Positions 24,320-33,692 are shown, counted from the stretch's first letter. The stretch: DNA of 39,765 bases from Mycobacterium sp. (GCA_029256565.1 JAQSXQ010000002.1:1-39765); one strand, 5' to 3'. Program-made: numbers and translations. The notes: generated by a model from the letters alone, not told the origin.

Positions 24320-25131
24320 TGGCCCCGGGCGACGACGACGTTGGCGCCCGCCTGCGCGAGGTCCTCGACCAGCGCGTCCGGTGTGCCGGCGTCGACGATG
24401 ACGAGGTCCCAGTCGGATGCGTCCGATACGCGGTGGAGCGCTTTGCGGCCGAGCTTCGAGTGGTCCATCAAGAGGATTCGCCGATCCGCGACCTCCATCA
24501 TGGCGCGTTTCACGGCGACGATCGCGGGCTCCTGGTGGAACGAGCCGTCCACGCTCATCGCTGAGGTGGAGGCGAAGAGGGTGTTCACACGCAGCGCACG
24601 CACCGCGTCGATGCAGCCGTGCCCAAGGAAGGACCGGTGCGTGGGCGAGTACTCGCCGCCTAGACCGATGAGCCGAAGCTCTTCGGTCGCTCCGAGCTCC
24701 TCGATGATGTCGACGAAGTTAGTCGCGACCGTCAGGTCGGGAACACCTGGCAGCAGGCGGGCCAGAGCGAGTGCTGAGGTTGAGTCGTCAAGCATGATCC
24801 CGGACCCGGCCGCAACGTGGGTGATCGCGGTGCTGGCGATCTGCTGCTTGGCGCTGGTGCTCAGGCGCATCCGGTAGGTGACGTCGGGCTCGAAGATGCT
24901 GCTGCGCTGGGCCGCCGCGCCGCCGTGGTAGCGGCGCACGATCCCCTGAGCGGCCAGCGCATCGAGGTCACGATGCACCGTCATGATGCTCACGCCGAAA
25001 CGCTCGGCGAGTTCTGCCGCGGACGCCTGCCCCTTCTCGAAGACGACTTCGGTGATCTCGGCCTGGCGCTGGGACTTGCGCCGCTGCGCGCGTGGCGGGG
25101 CACCGTCATCGGGGTGCGCGTAGGACATCAT
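24316..25131 (-). CDS. DeoR-family transcriptional regulator
   Basis: This encodes 271 residues from an ATG at 25131 (a second ATG follows directly). It overlaps the phosphatase gene by 26 bp. The winged helix-turn-helix lies at about residues 24-70 (ASAAELAERFGVSIMTVHRDLDALAAQGIVRRYHGG). The sugar-phosphate isomerase-like effector domain follows, with DDSTSALALARLL, TVATNFVDI, GLGGEYSP and MSVDGSF. DeoR proteins are usually repressors released by a phosphorylated sugar, such as the product of one of the two neighbouring kinases. Embedded mid-operon, it probably controls its own operon and perhaps the divergent uptake operon. Confidence 0.9.
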   Translation of the reverse strand: MMSYAHPDDGAPPRAQRRKSQRQAEITEVVFEKGQASAAELAERFGVSIMTVHRDLDALAAQGIVRRYHGGAAAQRSSIFEPDVTYRMRLSTSAKQQIASTAITHVAAGSGIMLDDSTSALALARLLPGVPDLTVATNFVDIIEELGATEELRLIGLGGEYSPTHRSFLGHGCIDAVRALRVNTLFASTSAMSVDGSFHQEPAIVAVKRAMMEVADRRILLMDHSKLGRKALHRVSDASDWDLVIVDAGTPDALVEDLAQAGANVVVARGQ

Positions 25132-25738
25132 GGTCTCCTAGTGACTGGTTGTAGGCGATGAGCGACCAGGTGCCGTCGGCGGAAAGCCCGAGCGTCGTCA
25201 CCGCGCAGGGCTCGAGCCTGGGCAGTCGCCGACGGTACTCCCCAAGAGAGATGCCCAGGACGTGGCAGACGATCAGACGAATCATCGTGCTATGGGCGAT
25301 CGCGAGTGGTCGAGGGCCGCACTGCGCTGCCCAGTCGGACAGCGCGGTGGTCGCCTCACGAACCCGGTCTGAGGGGTCGTCGCCGTTGGGCCAGTGATGC
25401 TTGACCGGGTCGGCCTCGAACGCTCGGGTCGCCCCGGGAAGCGCCTCACGCATCTGTGCGAGGGTGCGACCTTCCGCGACGCCGAATCCGATCTCGCGCA
25501 GCTCGCTCAGTACCGTGGCCGTGTGGCCAGTCTTCTCGGTGACGGCCTTAGCCGTGTCCTGCGCCCGGCGCAAGGTGCTCGCCGCAAGATCGCTGACGCC
25601 GCGAGCGGCCATCGCCGTAGCAAGGCGCTCGGCCTGGGCGCGCCCGACGTCGTCGAGGCCGATGTCTGAAGAGCCGGCGTACCGGTTTCCGTGATGCCAG
25701 GGAGTCTGCCCGTGACGGGCGAGGAGAAGCTCGATCAC
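25106..25738 (-). CDS. Histidine phosphatase (phosphoglycerate-mutase family)
   Basis: This encodes 210 residues from a GTG at 25738, overlapping the kinase 2 stop (GTGA). It has the RHG motif (ARHGQT, His 9), the second catalytic His in AIAHSTMIR, and ELREIGFG with the acid-base Glu region. Enzymes of this fold without the mutase insertion are broad phosphatases acting on sugar phosphates or phosphorylated cofactors. Here it could clear a toxic phosphorylated intermediate or act in the pathway itself. No membrane or export signal is present. Confidence 0.88.
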   Translation of the reverse strand: MIELLLARHGQTPWHHGNRYAGSSDIGLDDVGRAQAERLATAMAARGVSDLAASTLRRAQDTAKAVTEKTGHTATVLSELREIGFGVAEGRTLAQMREALPGATRAFEADPVKHHWPNGDDPSDRVREATTALSDWAAQCGPRPLAIAHSTMIRLIVCHVLGISLGEYRRRLPRLEPCAVTTLGLSADGTWSLIAYNQSLGDHDVLRAPR

Positions 25739-27219
25739 GCCGGCGTCCTCTCCGCAGAACCTGAGCGGAGGTAGCCGCGCGCGACCAGCTCCTCCACGAA
25801 ACCGAGGTAGCCGTCGTTCATCCTTGCGGCACGGCCAGGCTCCGGATCGATCACCGGGTGATGACCAACCATCTCCTTGGCACTCTCCACGACCGTCTGA
25901 CCGCGATGCGCGCCCCGGGCAGCCACAGCCATGCCGAATGCAGGCTGCGGTTCGCGCGGGAGCCGAACCGGGTGGTCGAGGACGGCCGCGCGCAGGCCGA
26001 GCCAGTAGCGAGAGCGTGTCGCCCCTCCCGTCACGCTGAGCGGTCCAACGAGGCTCGCTCCATGCGCGCGCAGCAGGTCGTAGGCAAGCCGCTCCACGAA
26101 AGCTATGCCCTGGAGCGCCGCGGCATAGCGCTCGTCCTTGGCCGACCCGCTGATGGTGCTGAACGCGGTGATCGACGAGGACTCGAACGGGAAGCGCTCG
26201 CCGACGCCCACGAGGGGATACACCACGCCGGTGGTTGGTTCATATCGTGCGGCGCCGCGGTCGCGGTTGTGGCCCACGTCATCACCGAAGTGCTCGGCCA
26301 GGAATCCAGCACCCACGTTCGATGCCCCGCCGGGCAGCCACCCATCGACGGGTGACCGGTGGGAGTAGACGCCATGCAGGGGAAGCGCGATCCGGTGCTC
26401 CGAGGCGCCCTTTACCGCAAGCGTCGTCCCGAGGACAGAGTTCCAGTGCCCGGGTTCGAGCGCGCCCGCTGAAATCTGTGCGGCACAACTGTCGGTGGTC
26501 CCTGCGACGACGAGCGCGCCGGCGTGGAGCCCGGTCTCCTCCGCTGCCTCCGCGTGTACCGTCCCGATCACCGTCCCAGGAGGGACAACTGGCGGGAGGC
26601 CGTCCGCCGAGACCCCGAGCTCGCCGAAGACTTCAGTCGGCCAGCGCAGGTGCTCAACGTCGTACCCGGTCTTGAGCGCCTGGGCCCAGTCGGTGGGCAC
26701 GATCTCGCCGACCAACCGCTCGTTGATGAAGTCGCCCTGATGGGCAAGCCGCAGGTCGCCCGAGTCCCACAGGCGCCGGGGTCCAGGATCCGCAAGTGCA
26801 GCCACGAGCCGCGGAAGTGCCCAGACTCCCTGCATCGGGTATCCCAGAGCGTCCCAAAGCTCTCGACCGGCGTCACGCACCGCGGCCGCGTAAGGGAGTC
26901 CGCGGCGATCGTTGTACATGAGTCCGGGAGTCGACGGCTCGCCGTCGTCCAGCAGGGCGAACGTGCCGGACGTCGAGCAGACCGACACGGCCCGGATCCG
27001 TCCGTGCACCGAGGAGCATGCCTGCCGGCACGCCGCGGCGACCGCGGTCCACCACGATGTCGGGTCCTGCTCGTGCAAGTCGCCGGCACGACGACTGGCG
27101 AGTGGCGCCCGCCCGATGCCACGGACGTCGCCAAGAGCGTCCGTGACGACAACTCGGACGCCCTGGGTGCCCACATCGATGCCTGCATAGAGATCGTCAC
27201 TGATCGCGGACCCGGTCAA
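25735..27219 (-). CDS. FGGY-family carbohydrate kinase 2 (xylulokinase-like)
   Basis: This encodes 494 residues from a TTG at 27219. The choice is supported by GAGGAG about 8 bases upstream and by the position of the conserved N-terminal loop (AGIDVGTQGVR, residues 12-22). MYNDRRG near 101, GTTDSCAAQISAGA with Asp 243 as likely catalytic base, and SVTGGATRSRYW in the C-terminal lobe complete the FGGY signature. It resembles xylulose or ribulose-type kinases more than glycerol kinase. It is the first gene of the operon. Two different FGGY kinases in one operon suggest two related substrates or sequential phosphorylations. Substrate unknown. Confidence 0.86.
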   Translation of the reverse strand: MTGSAISDDLYAGIDVGTQGVRVVVTDALGDVRGIGRAPLASRRAGDLHEQDPTSWWTAVAAACRQACSSVHGRIRAVSVCSTSGTFALLDDGEPSTPGLMYNDRRGLPYAAAVRDAGRELWDALGYPMQGVWALPRLVAALADPGPRRLWDSGDLRLAHQGDFINERLVGEIVPTDWAQALKTGYDVEHLRWPTEVFGELGVSADGLPPVVPPGTVIGTVHAEAAEETGLHAGALVVAGTTDSCAAQISAGALEPGHWNSVLGTTLAVKGASEHRIALPLHGVYSHRSPVDGWLPGGASNVGAGFLAEHFGDDVGHNRDRGAARYEPTTGVVYPLVGVGERFPFESSSITAFSTISGSAKDERYAAALQGIAFVERLAYDLLRAHGASLVGPLSVTGGATRSRYWLGLRAAVLDHPVRLPREPQPAFGMAVAARGAHRGQTVVESAKEMVGHHPVIDPEPGRAARMNDGYLGFVEELVARGYLRSGSAERTPA

Positions 27220-27250
27220 GGCGGTAGCTCCTCTCTTCGTCGGGACCCAA

Positions 27251-27281
27251 GTTATAGCACGCTAGGACGTCGAACTATCAA
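27251..27281 (-). promoter_or_regulatory. Candidate promoter of the kinase/DeoR operon
   Basis: On the minus strand, TTGATA (27281-27276) and TATAAC (27256-27251) match the -35 and -10 consensus of the housekeeping sigma factor with a long spacing of 19 bp. The -10 ends about 31 bp before the TTG start. The 275-bp gap to the divergent ugpB-like gene must hold both promoters. For the other direction only a TATCAT at 27373-27378 stands out, with no clear -35. Confidence 0.45.
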
Positions 27282-27493
27282 GTAGATGTGAGTCTCGACG
27301 GCACGCAGTTGCCTTATTTCGGCAGGTCAGCGCCCTGTTAGCGGACTTCTGCACCCTCAAGGCCGTGTGAATTATCATCATACTGTTGCTTACTCGCGCG
27401 CTTCTCTGCTTCAATGCCACTGCGCTTCAGTGCGCCGCAGCCCGTGGCCGGGCGCCTCACTCGGCCGACCAGCTTGTCCAAAGGAGGACACCC

Positions 27494-28825
27494 ATGGCAC
27501 GACGAAGGCTTGCACTCTGGACCAGCGCGGTGGCGATCGCTCTGGTCGCCGCCGGTTGCTCGCAGAGCCCCGAGAGCGGTGGTGACGACAACGGGGGGCT
27601 GGCTCAGCCGATCACCTTCTGGCACGCGATGTCGGGGAAGAACGGCGAAGCGCTCCAAGCGATCGTGAACGACTTCAACGCTTCCCAGGACGACGTGGTC
27701 GTGGAGGCCGTGTTCCAGGGCAAGTACAACGATGTCCTGACCAAGCTCAAGGCGTCGATCCAGTCGGGGCAGAGCCCCACGCTCGTCCAGGTCTTCGAGA
27801 TCGGGACTCAGATCATGGTCGACACCGAGGCGACCATCCCCTTCGAAGAGCTTGCGGACCAGTACGGAGTCGCGCTCGACGACGTCGACCCCTCGATCGC
27901 TGGCTACTTCACCGTCGACGAGACCCTGCAGGCGCTGCCGTTCAACACGTCGGTTCCTCTGCTGTACATCAACCGTGGCGCACTCGAGGAAGCCGGGCTG
28001 GGAGACGAGCGACCCGAGACGTGGGGTGAGGTCCTCGCTCTCGCGGAGACGCTGACGGTACGGGACGGGTCGCAGACCAGCCGCTACGGCATGGTGTTGC
28101 CCGTCGAGGGCTGGTTCGTGGAGCAGATGCTCGCCGCCGGTGGCATGGGCTACTGCGACGGGGGCAACGGGCGAGACACCCGGGCTACCAGTGTCGAGTG
28201 GGACAACGACGTGGTGCGCGACATCATCACGGGATGGGCTGGCGGCGTTGCCGACGGGAGCATCCTCAACGTCGGGCGCAACAACACCGACGCCGCCGCC
28301 GCCTTCCAGGCTGGGCGCGCCGCGATGATCCCCTTCACGTCCGCGAACCTGCGCGACATGATCCGCGAGTCCGACTTCGACGTCGAGGTTCTCGACTTCG
28401 TCCGTCCCGATGGCAGTTCCGCGGGCGGCGTCTTCAACGGTGGCGCTGCGCTGTGGACGATGGCGGACTCCGACGAGCGCGAGCTGGAAGCGGCTGCCGC
28501 GTTCCAGGAGTACCTGCTCTCCCCGGACGTTCAGGGTCGGTGGGCCGCCGAGACCGGCTACGTCCCGCTCAACGTCGCTTCCTCCGAGACCGACGCGCTT
28601 GCGGCTGTCACCGAGGAGTTCCCGGCCTTCACCGTTGCCGGCGACCAGCTCGCTGAGTCCACCGGCACCGGCTGCCTGCTGGGCACCATGCCCCAGGCCC
28701 GTGACGCCATGAACGACGCGATCGAGGCAAGCGTGAACGGGTCGGCTGACCCCGCGACCGCGGTCGCGGACGCGCAGAGCTCCATGGCCACCATCATCAA
28801 CAGCTACAACGCCACCGTCGACTGA
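27494..28825 (+). CDS. UgpB-like substrate-binding lipoprotein of an ABC importer
   Basis: This encodes 443 residues from an ATG at 27494 after a perfect AAGGAGG site; an upstream in-frame ATG is ignored. A lipoprotein signal ends in VAAGC (Cys 22). ITFWHAMSGKNGEALQAIV, VFQGKYNDVLTKLKAS, LVQVFEIGTQIM and PFNTSVPLLYINR follow in order; each matches a characteristic stretch of UgpB, the glycerol-3-phosphate and glycerophosphodiester binding protein. The next genes encode a glycerophosphodiesterase and UgpA/UgpE-type permeases, which support such a ligand. It is anchored on the outer face of the cytoplasmic membrane and opens the nine-gene operon. Confidence 0.88.
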   Translation: MARRRLALWTSAVAIALVAAGCSQSPESGGDDNGGLAQPITFWHAMSGKNGEALQAIVNDFNASQDDVVVEAVFQGKYNDVLTKLKASIQSGQSPTLVQVFEIGTQIMVDTEATIPFEELADQYGVALDDVDPSIAGYFTVDETLQALPFNTSVPLLYINRGALEEAGLGDERPETWGEVLALAETLTVRDGSQTSRYGMVLPVEGWFVEQMLAAGGMGYCDGGNGRDTRATSVEWDNDVVRDIITGWAGGVADGSILNVGRNNTDAAAAFQAGRAAMIPFTSANLRDMIRESDFDVEVLDFVRPDGSSAGGVFNGGAALWTMADSDERELEAAAAFQEYLLSPDVQGRWAAETGYVPLNVASSETDALAAVTEEFPAFTVAGDQLAESTGTGCLLGTMPQARDAMNDAIEASVNGSADPATAVADAQSSMATIINSYNATVD

Positions 28826-28860
28826 GCGGGATCTCGCACACCAACCAGCAAGGGAGTGAA

Positions 28861-29541
28861 ATGGTAGTCATCGTCGGGCACCGAGGTGCCCCGTCGACGG
28901 AGGTGGAGAACACCGTCGAGGCCGTGCGCGCGGCACAGGCGCAGGGGGCGGACGCCGTCGAGATCGACGTGCGGTTGTCGTCAGACGGTGTTCCTGTCCT
29001 GCTCCACGATCGAACCTTCCATCGCATCTGGGATCGGGATGAGCGCCCCGAAGACCTCACCCACGAGCAGATCTCGCGCCTACGACCTGACGGTGGCGAC
29101 GCGCACGTCCCGACACTCGCCGAGGTGGCCGGCGCGGTAGACCTGGAACTCATCGTGGACCTCAAGAACGGCGACGGCGTCCACCACGTGATGGACCAGC
29201 TGAAGGCCGCGGGCGCGGCCAACCGCGCACGCTTCATCGGCGAACCCGAAGTCCTCACGCAGGTCCGGCGCGCACTTCCCGACGCCGAGATCGTCCTGTC
29301 CCACGACCTCGAGCGCGATCCCACCGACCTCGTCACGGCGATCCGTCCGATCGCGCTCAACCTTCCGTGGGATCGCGTCGACTCCACCACTGCCGCGCAG
29401 GTCAGGGATTACGGGTGTTCCTTGTGGACCTACTGCGTCGACACGCCCGCCGACCTCGAAAGGGCCATGAGTCTGGGCGCCACCGGGATCATCTCGAACA
29501 ACATCCCCGCGCTCGGCCTGCCGCGTCGGGAGGTGGCATGA
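28861..29541 (+). CDS. Glycerophosphodiester phosphodiesterase (UgpQ-like)
   Basis: This encodes 226 residues from an ATG at 28861 with an AAGGGAG site. The TIM-barrel phosphodiesterase signature is complete: GHRG with His 7 and Arg 8, VEIDVRLS with Glu 34 and Asp 36, LLHD with His 49, and a conserved LELIVDLKN strand. It cleaves a glycerophosphodiester into glycerol-3-phosphate and an alcohol. With no signal peptide it is cytoplasmic, as UgpQ is, and would act on imported diesters. Its stop overlaps the next gene start (ATGA). The alcohol released could be inositol, given the following gene. Confidence 0.9.
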   Translation: MVVIVGHRGAPSTEVENTVEAVRAAQAQGADAVEIDVRLSSDGVPVLLHDRTFHRIWDRDERPEDLTHEQISRLRPDGGDAHVPTLAEVAGAVDLELIVDLKNGDGVHHVMDQLKAAGAANRARFIGEPEVLTQVRRALPDAEIVLSHDLERDPTDLVTAIRPIALNLPWDRVDSTTAAQVRDYGCSLWTYCVDTPADLERAMSLGATGIISNNIPALGLPRREVA

Positions 29542-30356
29542 CCGAGGCGAAGCACGGCCCAAGAACGGAACTCGTGGACTTTGCTGCGGACTTGGCACGC
29601 GGTGCTGGAGACCTGATCCGTTCGGCAGCCTTCGACAAGGGCGAGGCGACGACGAAGTCCAGTGCGGCCGACTGGGTGACCCCGATCGACCGATCAGTGG
29701 AGGCCTGGCTCAGGGAAGCGATCACGGCCAGGTACCCCGGTCACGCGATCGTCGGCGAAGAGCTCGGCGTGACTCCGGGCGCGCACGAGGCTGCCCACGC
29801 CTGGCACATCGATCCCATCGACGGGACGACCAACTTCCTGCACGGACTGGGCAACGTTGCGGTGAGCATAGCCGTCGTCGACCACACCGGGCCCGTCGCG
29901 GCGGCCGTGCAGGACGTCTACCGCGGGCAGACGATCACCGCGGCGCGCGGCCATGGGGTGCATCTGGACGGGACGCCTCAGAAGCCGGTCGTGGCTGAGG
30001 ACCTCGCCGGGAACGTGTTGCTCACCGAGTGGTCCGGGCACCGGGCATGGGACGGCATGGAATCCTTTCTGCGCTGGGCGACCGACCGGACCGCAACGGT
30101 CCGGATCCTGGGCTCGTGCGCACTCGCGCTCGCCAGCGCTGGACTGGGCCGAGCACCCGTGTGCATCCTGCCTGGCCGCTACAACTCTTGGGACGTGGCG
30201 GCGGGTCTGCTCATCGCGACCGAGGGCGGGCTCAGCGTCCGCGGCCGACATGACGAGACCGAGCCAGTCCCCCAGGACGGGCTTCTCGTCGCCCCCTCAG
30301 CGCTGATCGACGACGTTCGAGACGCGTGGCTCGAGGCGGCGGAGGCGCTGACGTGA
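29538..30356 (+). CDS. Inositol-monophosphatase family phosphatase
   Basis: This encodes 272 residues from an ATG at 29538, coupled to the diesterase gene. Metal-binding motifs are intact: GEE at 73-75, DPIDGTTNF at 92-100 and WDVAAG at 218-223. The family hydrolyses inositol phosphate, histidinol phosphate, fructose bisphosphate or PAP. Direct coupling to a glycerophosphodiesterase within a ugp-like operon makes inositol phosphate or glycerol phosphate the most reasonable substrates. E. coli ugp operons have no such gene. Cytoplasmic. Confidence 0.88.
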   Translation: MTEAKHGPRTELVDFAADLARGAGDLIRSAAFDKGEATTKSSAADWVTPIDRSVEAWLREAITARYPGHAIVGEELGVTPGAHEAAHAWHIDPIDGTTNFLHGLGNVAVSIAVVDHTGPVAAAVQDVYRGQTITAARGHGVHLDGTPQKPVVAEDLAGNVLLTEWSGHRAWDGMESFLRWATDRTATVRILGSCALALASAGLGRAPVCILPGRYNSWDVAAGLLIATEGGLSVRGRHDETEPVPQDGLLVAPSALIDDVRDAWLEAAEALT

Positions 30357-31306
30357 CTACCGCCGCCCCCGCCAAAGAACCCGTTCTCGCGACGCAGCCT
30401 GCACGGGGTGGATCGTGGCGGCGATCTCGTCGACGCCGAGACCAGCTCGTCGCCGCGCTCTTCCTGGCCATCCCGCTGGCCATCTTCCTGGTCTTCGTCT
30501 TCGTGCCACTGGCACGCACCTTGTGGCTGAGCGTGCACGCGACCGACATGTTCGGCCGTCCCCGTCAGTTCGTGGGACTCGAGCAGTACGCCCGCATGTT
30601 CAGCGACCCTGGTCTGCGCAAGGTTCTGCTGACGACGCTCCTGTTTGCCGTGCTCACGGTCGTGCCCAGTATCAGCGTAGGTCTCGTTCTCGCGCTCTCG
30701 CTTCAGGCGAAGACCCGCAGGATCGGGGTCTTCCGCACCCTCATGGCCACCCCGTTCGCCTTCTCGGCCGCCGCGGCGGCCGTCTTGTTCGACATCTTCT
30801 ACAGCCCGAGCGTCGGGGTGTTCAACGGGATCTTCGACCGCCTCGGCATCGCGCAGATCGGCTGGCTCACCGATCCTCGCTGGGCGCTCCTCAGCCTCGC
30901 GATCGTCATCGTGTGGCGCGACCTCGCCTACTGCATGCTCGTTCTGTCCGCCGGTCTGGGGGCGGTCCCCACCGAGGTCACCGAGGCCGCTGCGCTCGAC
31001 GGTGCGGGCCAGTGGCGCATGCTGCGCTCGATCATCCTGCCGCTCATCACTCCGAGCATGTTCTTCCTGCTGGTCATCTGCACGATCAACTCTCTGCAGA
31101 CCTTCGGCGAGATCAACATTCTCACCCAAGGCGGCCCGGACGGGGCAACCACGACCCTCGTCTACAGCCTCTATCAGTCCGCGTTTGCGTTCGGCGCCTC
31201 CGACTACGGCATGGCGAGCACGAAGGCCGTCGTTCTCATGTCCCTCGTGCTCATCGTCACGGTGGTCCAGTTCCGATTCCTCCAGAAGAAGGTGTTCTAC
31301 GGATGA
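30353..31306 (+). CDS. UgpA-like ABC permease
   Basis: This encodes 317 residues from a GTG at 30353 in a GTGA overlap with the phosphatase gene; longer frames start inside it and are unlikely. Six membrane helices begin at about residue 33 (LVAALFLAIPLAIFLVFVFV). The EAA loop, EAAALDGAGQWRMLRSIILPLI, is near residues 220-240 and is the contact site for the ATPase. MalF/UgpA type, forming a pair with the next gene. It brings the ligand of the UgpB-like protein across the membrane. Confidence 0.9.
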   Translation: MTTAAPAKEPVLATQPARGGSWRRSRRRRDQLVAALFLAIPLAIFLVFVFVPLARTLWLSVHATDMFGRPRQFVGLEQYARMFSDPGLRKVLLTTLLFAVLTVVPSISVGLVLALSLQAKTRRIGVFRTLMATPFAFSAAAAAVLFDIFYSPSVGVFNGIFDRLGIAQIGWLTDPRWALLSLAIVIVWRDLAYCMLVLSAGLGAVPTEVTEAAALDGAGQWRMLRSIILPLITPSMFFLLVICTINSLQTFGEINILTQGGPDGATTTLVYSLYQSAFAFGASDYGMASTKAVVLMSLVLIVTVVQFRFLQKKVFYG

Positions 31307-32118
31307 GCCGGCTCCGCAGCCTTGGTGTCATCGTCGGCCTCACCGCGCTCACGGCTGTCGTCGTCTTCCCCCTGTACTACGCGATCGCCGGCTCCGTGAT
31401 GAACTACCAGGACCTCACACGCTTCCCACCTGCCCTGATTCCCACGAGCGTGAACGTCGAGAGCTTTGGCCGGGTGTTCGAGTCGGTCCCCCTGGCCAGG
31501 CAATACCTCAACAGCATCGTCGTCGCATGCTCCGTCGTCGCAGCAGTGCTGATCACCTCCGTGCTGGCCGGGTACGCATTTACGTTCCTGGACTTCCCTT
31601 ACAAGAAGGCCGTGTTCGGCCTCACCATGGCGACGCTCATGGTCCCGGCCGAGGCGACAATCCTGCCGAACTACCTGACGATCTCGGGATGGGGACTGCT
31701 CAACACCTATCCGGGCCTGTTCCTGCCGTTCCTCGCATCCGGTTTCGGCATCTTCTTGATGCGCCAGTTCTTCCTCTCGTTCCCGCGTGAGCTCTACGAA
31801 GCGGCGAGAGTCGAAGGCAGTTCGCACCTCAGGTTCGTCGTCTCGATCCTGGTGCCCTTGTCGAAGCCGGCCCTGAGCACGCTCGCGATCTACACCTTCA
31901 TCGTGACGTACAACCAGTACTTCTGGCCGCTCCTGGTCACCAACACCCCGAAGATGCAGACCTTGCAGATCGGCCTGTCCCAGCTCAGCTCCGTGGACGA
32001 GCGGACACCGAACGTCGTCCTGGCCGGTGTGGTCCTCGCGGTGATCCCGATGCTCGTCATCCTCTACGTGTTCCAGCGCCAGATCGTCCGGGGCCTGACG
32101 CAGGGGGCGGTGAAGTGA
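31303..32118 (+). CDS. UgpE-like ABC permease
   Basis: This encodes 271 residues from an ATG at 31303 (ATGA overlap with UgpA). Six membrane helices; the EAA loop reads ELYEAARVEGSSHLRFVVSI near residues 165-185. MalG/UgpE type, completing the heterodimeric permease. No gene for the ATPase (UgpC) follows here or anywhere in the window, so a shared ATPase such as an MsiK-type protein from the chromosome is probably used. Confidence 0.9.
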   Translation: MSRLRSLGVIVGLTALTAVVVFPLYYAIAGSVMNYQDLTRFPPALIPTSVNVESFGRVFESVPLARQYLNSIVVACSVVAAVLITSVLAGYAFTFLDFPYKKAVFGLTMATLMVPAEATILPNYLTISGWGLLNTYPGLFLPFLASGFGIFLMRQFFLSFPRELYEAARVEGSSHLRFVVSILVPLSKPALSTLAIYTFIVTYNQYFWPLLVTNTPKMQTLQIGLSQLSSVDERTPNVVLAGVVLAVIPMLVILYVFQRQIVRGLTQGAVK

Positions 32119-33620
32119 CCGTGGCCATCGAACCAGGACCCATCCGGGCAACCGGGGAACTGGGGGAGTACCGAGGGCTTCGGCAGGCACCCCGAGCGAG
32201 CGCCCTGTCTCGTGCCGACCTGACCTCAAGGTCCTCGGCCCAGGCGCACCACGTCGCCACCCTGACCCATCTGAGCGACTTGCACCTCGCCGATGTCGGG
32301 AGTCCTGCACGGCTCGAGTTCGCCATGCGAGACGGGGGTGGTGACCCGCGCTGGGGCGGGCTGGTGGACTGGGTCTTTCGACCGCACGAGCTTCTCACCA
32401 GTCACGCCGCGGCATCGATGGTACGAACGTTGGCGTCCCTCGAGACCGACCTGTGCATCGTCACCGGCGACAACATCGACAACGCCCAGCACAACGAGCT
32501 CGACGCCTACCTCAACCTCCTGGACGGCGGAGTCGTCGACCTCTGGCCAGCGGGACGGTACGAGGGTGTCCAGGACCCCGGCTTCGCTGACGACTGGTAC
32601 TGGACACCGGAGGCAGTCAGCGACCGGTACAAGCGGCTGTGGGGCTTCCCGTCGTGGCCAGGGCTTCTGGATACCGCGGCGCAGCCCATCCGCAGCGACG
32701 GTCTCGGGCACCCTTGGCTCGCCTGCGCGGGCAACCACGACCTTCTGGTCGGAGGGTCTTGCGCGCGTCTCGAGGAGCTGGAACACCTCGCCGTCGGCGA
32801 CGCGAAGCCCTTGCGGTTGCCACACGACGTCCCGACCGACCCGCTCCTGACCTACCTCACCGATCCGGCACGCCTGTTCAGCGGCGATTCCGCCGAGGTC
32901 ACCGCCTTCTCACGACGCCGGTTCGTGCGCCCCACCGACTTCGTCGACGCGCACTTTCGCCACGACGCACGACCTGCCGGACACGGATTCGAGCGGTCCG
33001 TCCGGCCGTACTACGCCTACGACCTCGACGGGAGGATCCGTGTGCTGATGCTCTCGACAGACAACCTGCGCGGCCACTGGGACGGGACCGTCGACGCCGA
33101 TCAGTACGAGTGGCTGCGGCACCAGCTCGACCTCGCACGCGGCCCCGACGCACCGTTCCTGATCCTCGCATCGCACCACGCGAGCCGTTCGATGGACAAC
33201 ACGTTCGACGGCTGCGCTCTCTCTCGCGACGCCATCTCCGCCGAACAGGTCATCTCGCTCGCCGCGACCCACCCCCGCGTCATCCTTTGGCTCAACGGGC
33301 ACCATCACGCAAATCGGATCACCGCGCACCACGGTCCCGGAGGTGGCTTCTTCGAGGTCACGACCTCGGCGGTGATCGACTGGCCGAGCCAGGCACGCCA
33401 GCTCCACATCCTCAAAGAACCGGGCGAGATCGTCCGGATCGAGAGCGTCATGGTCGACCACGACGGACTGGTCGATCCCTGGTCGACACCCGAAGACCCA
33501 CGCGCCCTCGCGGGCCTGCACCGTGAGCTAGCCCTGAACGACAGCTTGCGCGCCGGTCGACTCGGCGTCGCGGGCGGCCCTGCAGACCGAGACGTCATCA
33601 TGCGGGTCCCTGTCGCCTGA
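32115..33620 (+). CDS. Calcineurin-like metallophosphoesterase (PPA1498-like)
   Basis: This encodes 501 residues from a GTG at 32115 (GTGA overlap with UgpE). All metallophosphoesterase motifs are present in order: SDLHLAD with Asp 55 and His 57, GDN at 118-120, GNHD at 206-209, HH at 354-355 and NGHHH at 394-398. The size and composition recall a family of about 500 residues described from Propionibacterium (TIGR03767); this recollection was not checked. No clear signal peptide, so probably cytoplasmic. In this operon it probably removes phosphate from a mono- or diester derived from the imported compound. Confidence 0.85.
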   Translation: MTVAIEPGPIRATGELGEYRGLRQAPRASALSRADLTSRSSAQAHHVATLTHLSDLHLADVGSPARLEFAMRDGGGDPRWGGLVDWVFRPHELLTSHAAASMVRTLASLETDLCIVTGDNIDNAQHNELDAYLNLLDGGVVDLWPAGRYEGVQDPGFADDWYWTPEAVSDRYKRLWGFPSWPGLLDTAAQPIRSDGLGHPWLACAGNHDLLVGGSCARLEELEHLAVGDAKPLRLPHDVPTDPLLTYLTDPARLFSGDSAEVTAFSRRRFVRPTDFVDAHFRHDARPAGHGFERSVRPYYAYDLDGRIRVLMLSTDNLRGHWDGTVDADQYEWLRHQLDLARGPDAPFLILASHHASRSMDNTFDGCALSRDAISAEQVISLAATHPRVILWLNGHHHANRITAHHGPGGGFFEVTTSAVIDWPSQARQLHILKEPGEIVRIESVMVDHDGLVDPWSTPEDPRALAGLHRELALNDSLRAGRLGVAGGPADRDVIMRVPVA

Positions 33621-33692
33621 CACGTCCTCGCCGCCACACAGGCACGGGCCAGCTCAACGAACCCAACAAGTCCAACCCATTGGAGGCACACG

